Positions 7,827 to 14,358 of a stretch of DNA of 15,384 nucleotides are shown here, piece by piece (position 1 is the first letter of the stretch; the number at the start of each line of letters is the position of its first letter). The translations under genes and the position numbers were made by a program. Source of the stretch: CAZSHX01 sp964606895. GTDB lineage: Bacteria > Bacteroidota > Ignavibacteria > Kapaibacteriales > UBA2268. The DNA is taken from the NCBI GenBank assembly GCA_964606895.1, contig CAZSHX010000092.1, positions 1-15,384 on the forward strand, read 5' to 3'. The notes below the pieces were generated by a model. That model was not told the origin of the DNA. It searched no databases and saw only the letters and a program-made list of their open reading frames with translations.

Positions 7827-9131
7827 ATGAAAACGAAAATATTTATTTTGCTCGCTGTACTACTCTCACTTTTAGGAATTCAAGAACTAAGAAGTCAGGA
7901 TACTTTGTGGACGAAGACATTTAAAGAATCAATAGATGCCAGTTTAACGATTGATGGTACTAAAGTACTTTATACATTTTGGCCCGGACCGACACAGCAA
8001 CTTTGTACAGCTGACAGTGGTAGAGTAATTTGGACAACTGATTCTCTTCATCTTTTTCGTGGGTTGATGTCCCCGGACAGCACTACTTTTCTTTCTTATG
8101 GAATAACCGATAGCAATACTGAATATCTTACAATACGAAGATTAAGCGATGGGGCTGTTATTAAACGCTATGATACACTCATAACAAATAATTACCCAAA
8201 ACCACTTCCTTTAAGTTGGTATATTCAATCATTGGTTTACTCCAATGATGGTAGGTATCTCTATTGTATGACAACGGATAGGACGGGTTTAGATGTAAAA
8301 AACATACATAATAACATCTATAAGTTGGATTTATTAACCGACCAGTTAGTCTTTTTAAGACAAGCCAGTTCTATTTACTACATGCAATTTATGAAACCTG
8401 ATGAAAATTACTTGATTTTCGACAGCGAGCAAGGTATAACCTTTTATACTTCCGACAGCTTGAAAAAATCCAAAACCTATAATGGTGGAGGTATTTTCGA
8501 AATCAGCCGTAGCGGCAGGTATATTACCAGAATTAATTCCGACAGTCTGTTTACTTGGGATACTCAAAGAGATTCGATTATTAAACGAAATCATTTGGAT
8601 AGCTTGAAATTAGGTACTTTGAAATATACTTCGAATGATAGTTTGATAATATTATTGACAGTAATTAACGAATCTTATAAAATTGTAGTCTATAATGTTT
8701 TTACAAGTCAAATTATTAACTCATGGTATTTGCAATTACCAGGAGATGAATTAACTTATGGGTTTGAACTTTCTCCTGACGATTCTAAGTTATTAGTTAT
8801 TGGACATAGTGAAGGTATTTATATGTATGATTTAACCTTACTATCTACAGCTAAAAAGGATGATAACAATCCTCAAACGATTTTACAGGTAAATCCCAAC
8901 CCTGCTTTAGGAAATATTGGTATTGTAATCACCTTGGAACATAGTGAAAAAATGAGAGTGTCGCTTTATGATTCAAATGGGGATTTTGTGAAAGAAATTT
9001 CCAATGAGATTTTTACTGAAGGAATAAATCAAGTATCCTTCAACACTAAAAATCTTTCTAACGGAATATATTTCATTAGGGTAGCTGGAAGCCGAGTTAA
9101 TCAATCATCAAAATTAATAATCAATAAATAA
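7827..9131 (+). CDS. Secreted beta-propeller-like protein with T9SS type A sorting domain
   Basis: The 434-residue protein begins with a signal peptide (MKTKIF then a Leu-rich core, likely cleaved around residues 22-24, before QDTLW). Residues about 25-335 contain repeated strands with phrases such as SPDSTTFLSYG, YSNDGRYLYCMT and LSPDDSKLLVIGH. This pattern is typical of WD40/YVTN-like beta-propellers; the blade count is not certain. The last 80 residues (about 355-434) are a Por/T9SS type A domain: NPNPALGNIGI, then VSLYDSNGDFVKEI, NLSNGIYFIRVAG and a final KLIINK. Such domains direct cargo through the type IX machinery to the surface, where they are usually removed. The ATG at 7827 has AAGGAA 6 nt upstream; the TTG at 7794 overlaps the promoter and is rejected. 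The gene seems more AT-rich than its neighbours and lies between two copies of repeat family B. Its ligand is unknown. Confidence 0.85.
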   Translation: MKTKIFILLAVLLSLLGIQELRSQDTLWTKTFKESIDASLTIDGTKVLYTFWPGPTQQLCTADSGRVIWTTDSLHLFRGLMSPDSTTFLSYGITDSNTEYLTIRRLSDGAVIKRYDTLITNNYPKPLPLSWYIQSLVYSNDGRYLYCMTTDRTGLDVKNIHNNIYKLDLLTDQLVFLRQASSIYYMQFMKPDENYLIFDSEQGITFYTSDSLKKSKTYNGGGIFEISRSGRYITRINSDSLFTWDTQRDSIIKRNHLDSLKLGTLKYTSNDSLIILLTVINESYKIVVYNVFTSQIINSWYLQLPGDELTYGFELSPDDSKLLVIGHSEGIYMYDLTLLSTAKKDDNNPQTILQVNPNPALGNIGIVITLEHSEKMRVSLYDSNGDFVKEISNEIFTEGINQVSFNTKNLSNGIYFIRVAGSRVNQSSKLIINK

Positions 9132-9146
9132 ACGATAAAATGATGT

Positions 9147-9253
9147 CAGAACTGGGATTTCAGGGATTCATGGGATTAAGAGGATTTAAGAAAAGGAATC
9201 CTTGAAAAATCCGTGTAATCAGTAAATCCTAATAATCCGTGATTCAGACATTC
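9147..9253. repeat. Long imperfect palindromic repeat, right copy (family B)
   Basis: It starts 15 nt after the propeller-like gene's stop. GGATTAAGAGGATTT (9173-9187), identical to the 15-mer at 7541-7555 and in the same orientation, pairs with AAATCCTAATAATCC (9224-9238) at 13 of 15 positions. A smaller AAGGAATCCTT palindrome sits between the arms. The right end GATTCAGACATTC matches the other copies. It may also slow transcription leaving the gene above, but it lacks a U-run. Confidence 0.75.
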
Positions 9254-9343
9254 TCTATTTCACTCCTCTATAATAGCCAATTTTCATTGTCAGGTAGTGA
9301 CAAAAGGTCAGTAAAAAAAAGCACCTCTCAAGTCGTTAATCCC

Positions 9344-9379
9344 ATTTCTACAGAGCATATGTGCCTAAGGGCACAATAG
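9344..9379. repeat. Palindromic repeat TGTGCC-TAAG-GGCACA with TTTCTACAGA flank (family D)
   Basis: TGTGCC (9360-9365) and GGCACA (9370-9375) form a tight 6-bp stem with a TAAG tetraloop, preceded by ATTTCTACAGAGCATA. This stem-loop plus a 'TTTCTAC' flank resembles a small repeat I recall as widely scattered between genes in Bacteroidota; only one copy is in this window, so the repeat status rests on memory. Confidence 0.45.
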
Positions 9380-9469
9380 CAAAATTAATTACCTTATTCT
9401 TATAGCAATATATGTTCGTTTCTTTCGTTTATTCCTTTTGTATCATTCACTGAAATGATAGTAGGTCAA

Positions 9470-9505
9470 CCTCGCCCCAACCCTCTCCATTCTTGGAGAG
9501 GGCGA
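9470..9505. repeat. Palindromic repeat CCCTCTCC / GGAGAGGG (family E)
   Basis: CCCTCTCC (9481-9488) and GGAGAGGG (9495-9502) form a perfect 8-bp GC-rich stem with a 6-nt loop, preceded by CCTCGCCCCAA. It stands out in an AT-rich spacer. A decayed second copy follows at 9564-9592. Confidence 0.6.
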
Positions 9506-9563
9506 TAAGAATTTGCATTTTTTCTGATAAAAAATAAATGATGCAATTTGGGAAAATGAATGA

Positions 9564-9592
9564 CCTCACTCCACGCTACCTGAAGGAGAGGA
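9564..9592. repeat. Degenerate second copy of family E repeat
   Basis: CCTCACTCCACGCTACCTGA followed by AGGAGAGGA aligns with the copy at 9470-9505, but the left arm has lost its complementarity. Both copies have the same orientation, starting 94 nt apart. Confidence 0.4.
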
Positions 9593-9671
9593 CAGAAGAT
9601 TAATATTCGAACGGAAGTTTATATTTTTATGTTGAGGGTTGATTCGTGGAAGATTGTAAAGATATAATTTA

Positions 9672-9703
9672 TTGCTATTATTTCAAACAATCAACTATTT
9701 TTG
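9672..9703 (+). promoter_or_regulatory. Bacteroidetes-type promoter of sdaA
   Basis: TTG at 9672-9674, a 21-nt spacer, then TATTTTTG at 9696-9703 followed by C, matches TTG-N(17-23)-TAnnTTTGY. Transcription would start near 9710, giving a leader of about 30 nt before the ATG at 9741. That leader has no Shine-Dalgarno site, as is common in this phylum. Confidence 0.6.
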
Positions 9704-9740
9704 CAGAACAAACAATTTGTATTTACTTATTTTTAAAAAT

Positions 9741-10928
9741 ATGGAATCAATAAGAAAACTATATAAAATCGGCAATGGTCCTTCGAGTAGCCATACAATC
9801 GGACCAAGAAAAGCCGCCTCAATTTTCAAGAAAAATAATCCTGAAGTAAGAAAGTTTCGCGTAACTCTTTATGGAAGTCTTGCCGCCACCGGAAAAGGTC
9901 ACCTTACCGACAAGGCAATTATTGACGAACTTTTTCCCTTTGAAACCGAAATAGTCTGGAAACCCGAAATCTTTCTCGACTATCACCCTAACGGCATGAA
10001 ATTCGAGGCATTTAATTCTTTGGGTAATATCAAAGAAGAGTGGACGGTTTACAGCATTGGCGGAGGTTCGCTCCACGACGGTAAAATCAAGGAAGAAGTC
10101 AAGCCGATTTATGAGTTTTCTACCATGACCGATATCCTTGCGTGGAGCAAAAAATACGGCAAAACATTTTGGGAATATGTTCAGGAAAATGAAGGACAGG
10201 AAATCTGGGATTACCTGAAAACTGTTTGGGATACGATGCAGGATGCAGTTCGGCGGGGAATTGACGCAGAAGGAACTTTGCCATACGGATTGAATCTCCC
10301 CCGCAAAGCTTCATCGTATTATGTCAAAGCCAAAAGCTATTCCCGCTCTCTCAAGCGACGTTCCTTAGCTTTCACTTATGCCCTTGCGGTGGCAGAGGAA
10401 AATGCTTCGGGCGGAAAAATCGTTACGGCTCCAACCTGCGGTTCGAGCGGAGTTTTGCCGTCGGTTCTCTACTTGCTGAAACACGATTTTGAATTTACCG
10501 AAATTAAAATACTTCGGGCTCTGGCAACTGCAGGATTAATCGGAAATCTCGTTAAAAAGAATGCTTCGATATCGGGTGCAAAAGTCGGGTGTCAGGGTGA
10601 AATCGGCACGGCATGTGCAATGGCTTCAGCCGCCGCCGCTCAGGCTTTTGGCGGCACTCCGTCTCAAATTGAGTATGCCGCTGAAATGGGTTTGGAGCAC
10701 CATTTGGGACTTACATGCGATCCTGTTGGCGGATTGGTTCAAATTCCATGTATCGAACGAAATGCTTTTGCCGCCGCAAGGGCATTGGACTCAAGCACTT
10801 ATTCAATTCTGTCGGACGGCAGACACATTATTTCATTCGATAAGGTGGTAAGAACAATGAACCAAACGGGACATGACATTCCGTCAATTTACAGAGAAAC
10901 CTCCGAAGGCGGATTGGCTTTGGAATAG
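9741..10928 (+). CDS. sdaA: L-serine dehydratase (iron-sulfur, single chain)
   Basis: The 395-residue enzyme deaminates L-serine to pyruvate and ammonia using a [4Fe-4S] cluster. Residues about 1-115 are a compact beta-type domain (GNGPSSSHTIGPRKAA; SIGGGSLHDG). From about 125 onward is the alpha domain, with TAPTCGSSGVLP (229-240), GAKVGCQGEIGTACAMA (279-294) and LTCDPVGGLVQIPCIERN (324-341). Cys284, Cys326 and Cys337 have the spacing of the cluster ligands known from the Legionella enzyme (343, 385, 396). That enzyme's C-terminal cysteine, which binds the fourth iron, has no counterpart here: the chain ends SEGGLALE. The ATG at 9741 gives the usual family N-terminus and lies beyond the promoter; the upstream TTG at 9672 falls in the -33 element. 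With MaeB it feeds pyruvate, but there is no shared transcript. Confidence 0.95.
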   Translation: MESIRKLYKIGNGPSSSHTIGPRKAASIFKKNNPEVRKFRVTLYGSLAATGKGHLTDKAIIDELFPFETEIVWKPEIFLDYHPNGMKFEAFNSLGNIKEEWTVYSIGGGSLHDGKIKEEVKPIYEFSTMTDILAWSKKYGKTFWEYVQENEGQEIWDYLKTVWDTMQDAVRRGIDAEGTLPYGLNLPRKASSYYVKAKSYSRSLKRRSLAFTYALAVAEENASGGKIVTAPTCGSSGVLPSVLYLLKHDFEFTEIKILRALATAGLIGNLVKKNASISGAKVGCQGEIGTACAMASAAAAQAFGGTPSQIEYAAEMGLEHHLGLTCDPVGGLVQIPCIERNAFAAARALDSSTYSILSDGRHIISFDKVVRTMNQTGHDIPSIYRETSEGGLALE

Positions 10929-10951
10929 AGGAAATGTTATTTCCTGTTTTT
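10929..10951 (+). terminator. Rho-independent terminator of sdaA, overlapping the epimerase gene end
   Basis: AGGAAAT (10929-10935) and ATTTCCT (10939-10945) form a 7-bp stem with a GTT loop, then GTTTTT. It starts at the base after the sdaA stop and runs into the last codons of the epimerase gene on the other strand. Confidence 0.75.
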
Positions 10952-11857
10952 AAACCATTCAACGGTTTGTTTCAAGCCGGTATAGAAATCAAGCTTAGGT
11001 TCCCAGCCGTGCATTTTGAATATTTTGTCATAAGCAAGAACACTTCTTTGCTGTTCTCCTGCTTTTGCTTCGCCGTGGATTTCGGGGGAATTTGAATTTG
11101 TAAATTCTTTGATTGTATTGAAGATATAATTTACATCATTTTCAATTGCTGTCCCAATATTGAAATAGCCGTTCATTTCATTGCTCAAAGCCAAAACATT
11201 TGCCCGGGCAACATCTTCAACATAAACATAATCGCGAGTGTTTTTGCCGTCACCGTTTATCATAGGATTTTCACCGGAAAGCATTTTTTGAGCAAATATT
11301 GCAACTACTCCGGCTTCGCCGTGTGGGTTCTGCCTTGGTCCGTAAATATTTGCATACCTGAGTGCAACGTAGTTCACGCCCCAGATTTCTTTGTAATAAT
11401 AAAGATATTTCTCGCTTGTAAGTTTTGCAATGCCGTAAGGGGAAATGGGATTTGTCGGATGAGTTTCATCAGCAGGGAAAACGGTTTGGTCGCCATAGAC
11501 CGTTCCGCCGGAAGATGCAAAAATAATTTTCTTAACCCCGGTATTCTTGGCAGATTCGAACAGATTGATTCCGCCGATTATATTGGTCGTAGCATCAAAA
11601 ACGGGGTCTTTGACCGAAACACGCACATCCATTTGTGCGGCATGATGATTTAGTACATCGAATTTTTCGTATGCAAAAATATTCGGTATTTCGGGGGAAG
11701 TAACATCAATATTGATAAATTTTGCTTTCGGATTAATATTCTCAATTTTTCCGGTTGAAAGATTATCTATAATTACAACTTCATGCCCTAAATTAATGTA
11801 TTTATCAACGATGTGCGAGGCTATAAAACCTGCTCCGCCTGTTACTGCAATTTTCAT
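10937..11857 (-). CDS. NAD-dependent UDP-hexose 4-epimerase-like protein (extended SDR)
   Basis: The 306-residue protein has an N-terminal Rossmann fold with TGGAGFIASH (6-15) and an acidic residue after the second strand (IIDNLSTG). The substrate half carries FASSGGTVYG (113-122) with catalytic serine, and the YxxxK pair Tyr141/Lys145 in SPYGIAKLTSEKY. RYANIYGPRQNPHGEAGVV (168-186) is typical of GalE-like epimerases acting on UDP-glucose or UDP-GlcNAc and their C4 epimers. Sequence alone does not settle whether it is GalE, Gne or a decarboxylase relative, so I give no symbol. The ATG at 11857 has AGGA 4 nt upstream. It follows the GT9 gene by 56 nt, which suggests nucleotide sugar supply for surface glycan synthesis. 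Its stop is only 8 nt from that of the convergent sdaA. Confidence 0.88.
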   Translation of the reverse strand: MKIAVTGGAGFIASHIVDKYINLGHEVVIIDNLSTGKIENINPKAKFINIDVTSPEIPNIFAYEKFDVLNHHAAQMDVRVSVKDPVFDATTNIIGGINLFESAKNTGVKKIIFASSGGTVYGDQTVFPADETHPTNPISPYGIAKLTSEKYLYYYKEIWGVNYVALRYANIYGPRQNPHGEAGVVAIFAQKMLSGENPMINGDGKNTRDYVYVEDVARANVLALSNEMNGYFNIGTAIENDVNYIFNTIKEFTNSNSPEIHGEAKAGEQQRSVLAYDKIFKMHGWEPKLDFYTGLKQTVEWFKNRK

Positions 11858-11880
11858 GGTATCCTATATTACAAAAAAAA

Positions 11881-11888
11881 CAAATATA
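11881..11888 (-). promoter_or_regulatory. Possible -7 element for the epimerase gene
   Basis: The minus strand reads TATATTTG followed by T, matching TAnnTTTGY, 24 nt upstream of the ATG. No TTG is found at the expected -33 position, so this may be chance in an AT-rich gap. The gene could simply be read through from the GT9 gene. Confidence 0.25.
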
Positions 11889-11913
11889 TTACTTTTCGGT
11901 TAATAATTAAAAA

Positions 11914-12861
11914 TTAAAAATGGTTTTTATAGCATTCGAATAATTCATGAGGTTCTATTGTTTGAATACCATCGAAACCTTGATCAGCTTTAATTACGTA
12001 AAACACATCCGAAAGCGGATGAAATTTTCTATAGAAATCGTCAAGTCCGCTGAACAGACCAATCAATGGGATATTGAATGCCGCCGCAACATGAACTAAT
12101 GATGTATCGGGAGTTATCAGCAAAGCTGAATTTTCTATCAGAGAAATAACATCGTGCATCGAGCGGGATTTGAAAACGGACACATTCTGAATCCCCTCAG
12201 CAATCTGCAATGCAATTTGTCTTTCGGCAGGTGCAGAGGTGATAACAATCTGTTGTTGTCCGCTAATTCTTTTTATAAACTCAATCCATTTTTCTTTTTG
12301 CCACATTTTTTTTGCTTGGCTTGCAGAAATGTTAATTGTAATATAGTTTTCAAATCGGGAATCATTCAAAAATTCCGAAACATAACTTTCAGAACTGATT
12401 TTGGGAAATAATTCGGGTTTTGGAGTGTTTTGAGGCTTTTCGATTCCCAAAGGTTCAAGGGCGTTGAAGCATCTGTCCACAAAATGGAGTTCCTTGTTCT
12501 CAATATCAGATGGAATCGAAATATCGTAAACTTTTTTATTTTGTAAGTTGAAACCAATTTTTGTTTTTGCTTTAACAATCTGAGCAATCAAACTTCCTTC
12601 CCTGGAAAAATGGTCTTTAACGTCAATAAGGAAATCAAATTTCGTTTTTCTTAGTTTTAGAATGACAGGAATAAATTTGGAAGGAGATTTATCCCATACC
12701 AATAATTTAATACGCGGGTTATTTTCAATTACGTTGGCGGCATGCTTACCTGCAAGAACAGTAATCTCCGAATCGGGAAATTTAGTTTTAATAGCCCGAA
12801 AAACAGGTGTCAGCAATATCAAATCGCCAATTCTGCCAAGCTGAACAATAAGTATTTTCAA
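11914..12861 (-). CDS. Glycosyltransferase family 9 (heptosyltransferase-like)
   Basis: The 315-residue GT-B enzyme starts with the family signature KILIVQLGRIGDLILLTPVF (2-21). Its C-domain has the nucleotide-sugar site LLITPDTSLVHVAAAFNIP (247-265) followed by IGLFSG, and an inner strand INISASQAKKMW (176-187) stands where many members have NPGAS. GT9 proteins such as WaaC and WaaF add heptose to lipopolysaccharide core; the true sugar cannot be read from sequence. It would act at the cytoplasmic face of the inner membrane. The start is a TTG at 12861: it gives the canonical N-terminus, a GGA lies about 6 nt upstream, and no ATG is near. Together with the epimerase gene 56 nt downstream it forms a likely two-gene unit for envelope sugars. 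Confidence 0.9.
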   Translation of the reverse strand: MKILIVQLGRIGDLILLTPVFRAIKTKFPDSEITVLAGKHAANVIENNPRIKLLVWDKSPSKFIPVILKLRKTKFDFLIDVKDHFSREGSLIAQIVKAKTKIGFNLQNKKVYDISIPSDIENKELHFVDRCFNALEPLGIEKPQNTPKPELFPKISSESYVSEFLNDSRFENYITINISASQAKKMWQKEKWIEFIKRISGQQQIVITSAPAERQIALQIAEGIQNVSVFKSRSMHDVISLIENSALLITPDTSLVHVAAAFNIPLIGLFSGLDDFYRKFHPLSDVFYVIKADQGFDGIQTIEPHELFECYKNHF

Positions 12862-12903
12862 AGTATTCCGAAAATTAATTTTTTAAAAAACAAAAATTAA
12901 CAA

Positions 12904-12911
12904 TATATTTG
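12904..12911 (+). promoter_or_regulatory. Possible -7 element for lepB
   Basis: TATATTTG matches TAnnTTTG but is followed by A rather than a pyrimidine, and no TTG lies about 20 nt upstream. It would give a leader of about 90 nt. The gap 12862-13008 between the divergent GT9 and lepB genes must hold promoters for both; nothing stronger is visible. Confidence 0.25.
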
Positions 12912-13008
12912 AAACTACGAAAATAAAACTTTAATATTTATTATAAATATATTAACTTTTTCAACGTCGTAGAGTTTTTTCTAACTAATTTTAAATCGTA
13001 GGGCTTAT

Positions 13009-14016
13009 ATGCTGTTGAGTAAAAACAAAGACACAAAGAAAAAAGAGATTGTAGTTATCACTAAAGAAGAGATTGCCGCAGAACAGAAATTTTTAAAGAA
13101 AGTATGGATTTGGAACAAAAGAAGACGCCAAATATTGAAGAAAAAGAGAGAAGAGCCTCAAACATTTGTTGAGACACTCCTTTCATGGACAAAGACTTTG
13201 GTGGGTGCTGTTATAGTCGTTATGATTATCAATGGTTTGCTGATTGCTTCTTTCGTTGTTCCTACAGGTTCAATGGAAAAAACTGTCATGACGGGCGACT
13301 TCCTTTTTGTAAATAAATTCATTTACGGACCTTCGTCTCCTCAGGTTGTACCCTTTTTAAATATTCCACTTCCATATTTCCGTCTTCCTGCTTTCAGAGC
13401 ACCCGAAAGAGGCGATGTGATTGTGTTTATTTATCCCGGCGACCGCGATGATATCAAAGCACGTGAATTTCAGTATTATTTGAAAAGATGTGTTGCTATT
13501 GCCGGCGATTCGCTAACAATCAAAGATAAAAAATTGTATATCAACGGAGTTGAATCTCCATTGCCCGAACATGGTCAGTACGAACCCGGAATTGCACTTT
13601 CTCCCTACAACAAATTTGAAACATTTCCTCCGGGAAGAGGCTACACGCGAGACCTTTATGGACCTTTACGGATTCCCAAAAAAGGCGACAATATAACACT
13701 CAACCAACGAAACTGGCGAGAATGGGAAATCTTCATCAAACGTGAAGGACACGATGTCAGTTTTGACGGCATCAATGTTTTCATAGACGGCAAGCAGAAC
13801 AGTTCTTATACAATCAACAGGGACTACTGCTTCGGCATGGGCGACAATCGCGACAATAGTGCCGACAGCCGCTACTGGGGTTTTGTCCCTTATGACAATC
13901 TGGTCGGTACTCCGATTATGGTTTACTGGTCATGGGATACAAACACACCGCTGTTCAATATTGTAGATAAACTGAAATCCATAAGATTCTCAAGAATCTT
14001 TAAGTTTATTCATTGA
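13009..14016 (+). CDS. lepB: Signal peptidase I
   Basis: The 335-residue membrane serine protease removes signal peptides from exported proteins at the periplasmic face. A single membrane segment (about 63-84) precedes VPTGSMEKTV with nucleophile Ser88. RGDVIVFIYPGD (134-145) follows, then YLKRCVAIAGDSL (157-169) with general base Lys159, and GDNRDNSADSRYWGFVP (278-294) as the last conserved box. The cytoplasmic N-terminus is long, about 60 residues, and very basic (KRRRQILKKKR at 38-46 region). The enzyme is somewhat longer than minimal S26 peptidases, with an insert between Lys159 and the last box. The ATG at 13009 has only a weak AGGG upstream, and no later Met could replace it without losing the membrane segment. 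It is monocistronic, followed by a strong terminator. It would process the signal peptides of the T9SS cargo genes here. Confidence 0.95.
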   Translation: MLLSKNKDTKKKEIVVITKEEIAAEQKFLKKVWIWNKRRRQILKKKREEPQTFVETLLSWTKTLVGAVIVVMIINGLLIASFVVPTGSMEKTVMTGDFLFVNKFIYGPSSPQVVPFLNIPLPYFRLPAFRAPERGDVIVFIYPGDRDDIKAREFQYYLKRCVAIAGDSLTIKDKKLYINGVESPLPEHGQYEPGIALSPYNKFETFPPGRGYTRDLYGPLRIPKKGDNITLNQRNWREWEIFIKREGHDVSFDGINVFIDGKQNSSYTINRDYCFGMGDNRDNSADSRYWGFVPYDNLVGTPIMVYWSWDTNTPLFNIVDKLKSIRFSRIFKFIH

Positions 14017-14040
14017 TAATTTGGTTGATTAAAATCTATA

Positions 14041-14080
14041 AAAAGCTACCGATAGTTCTAAATTTTCGGTAGCTTTTTTT
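14041..14080. terminator. Bidirectional terminator between lepB and the minus-strand T9SS remnant
   Basis: A perfect 12-bp stem, AAAAGCTACCGA (14041-14052) and TCGGTAGCTTTT (14066-14077), has a 13-nt loop. T7 or more follows on the plus strand, 24 nt after the lepB stop. On the minus strand TTTTTATAGATTTT follows, so it can also end transcripts from the right. Confidence 0.9.
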
Positions 14081-14195
14081 ATAATTTCACAAACTTCCCT
14101 TCTTTATCCCCTACTTTCACAAAATAAACTCCTGATGGCAAGCCCGAAACGTCAATTCTTAATTGTGAATTGAAAATGAGATTAGACTCGTAATT
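14079..14195 (-). pseudogene. Detached remnant of a T9SS type A sorting domain
   Basis: The minus strand here encodes 38 codons and a stop with no start codon. It reads NYESNLIFNSQLRIDV, then SGLPSGVYFVKVGDKEGKFVKL, the classic last half of a T9SS C-terminal domain (the LPSGVYFVKV strand and a final KFVKL). An in-frame TGA at 14196-14198, inside a palindromic repeat, cuts it off upstream. The frame differs from that of the truncated gene at 14359-14745, so at least one frameshift or insertion separates them. It is most simply the lost 3' end of that gene. About 140 nt of AT-rich sequence with a rough direct repeat (GTTGAAAGT around 14232-14262) and no gene fills the gap to 14358. Confidence 0.75.
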
Positions 14196-14196
14196 T

Positions 14197-14221
14197 CACC
14201 CTTTGAAAAAGGGGGTTATGG
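14197..14221. repeat. Small palindrome CCCTT / AAGGG in a G-rich repeat (family G)
   Basis: CACCCTTTGAAAAAGGGGG followed by TTATGG forms a 5-bp stem (14199-14203 with 14209-14213). It resembles a family of CCCTTT-AAAGGG palindromes common between genes in this group, from memory. It marks the break at the 5' side of the sorting-domain remnant. Confidence 0.4.
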
Positions 14222-14358
14222 AGACGTTCAGTTGAAAGTTAAAAGTGTAATGTTGAAAGTAAGAGTGAAAACTCTTCAATCCATAACTAATAACTAATAA
14301 TTCATAATTTCTTCTCTTTCTCTCTTCCAACACCTCACCGCCTAAGCACGTAAACAAC

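Larger units (their letters stand above)
9254..9671. other. Non-coding, repeat-rich spacer
   Basis: No reading frame is supported here on either strand. The stretch holds two palindromic repeat types (listed separately), a TATCATT/AATGATA hairpin at 9441-9460, and AT-rich filler. About 9254-9343 shows nothing recognisable. I found no gene remnant or RNA gene. Confidence 0.6.

Noticed and set aside
54..9592. Repeats as a CRISPR array
   Set aside because: Copies are far apart, imperfect and palindromic, with no regular spacers and no cas genes.
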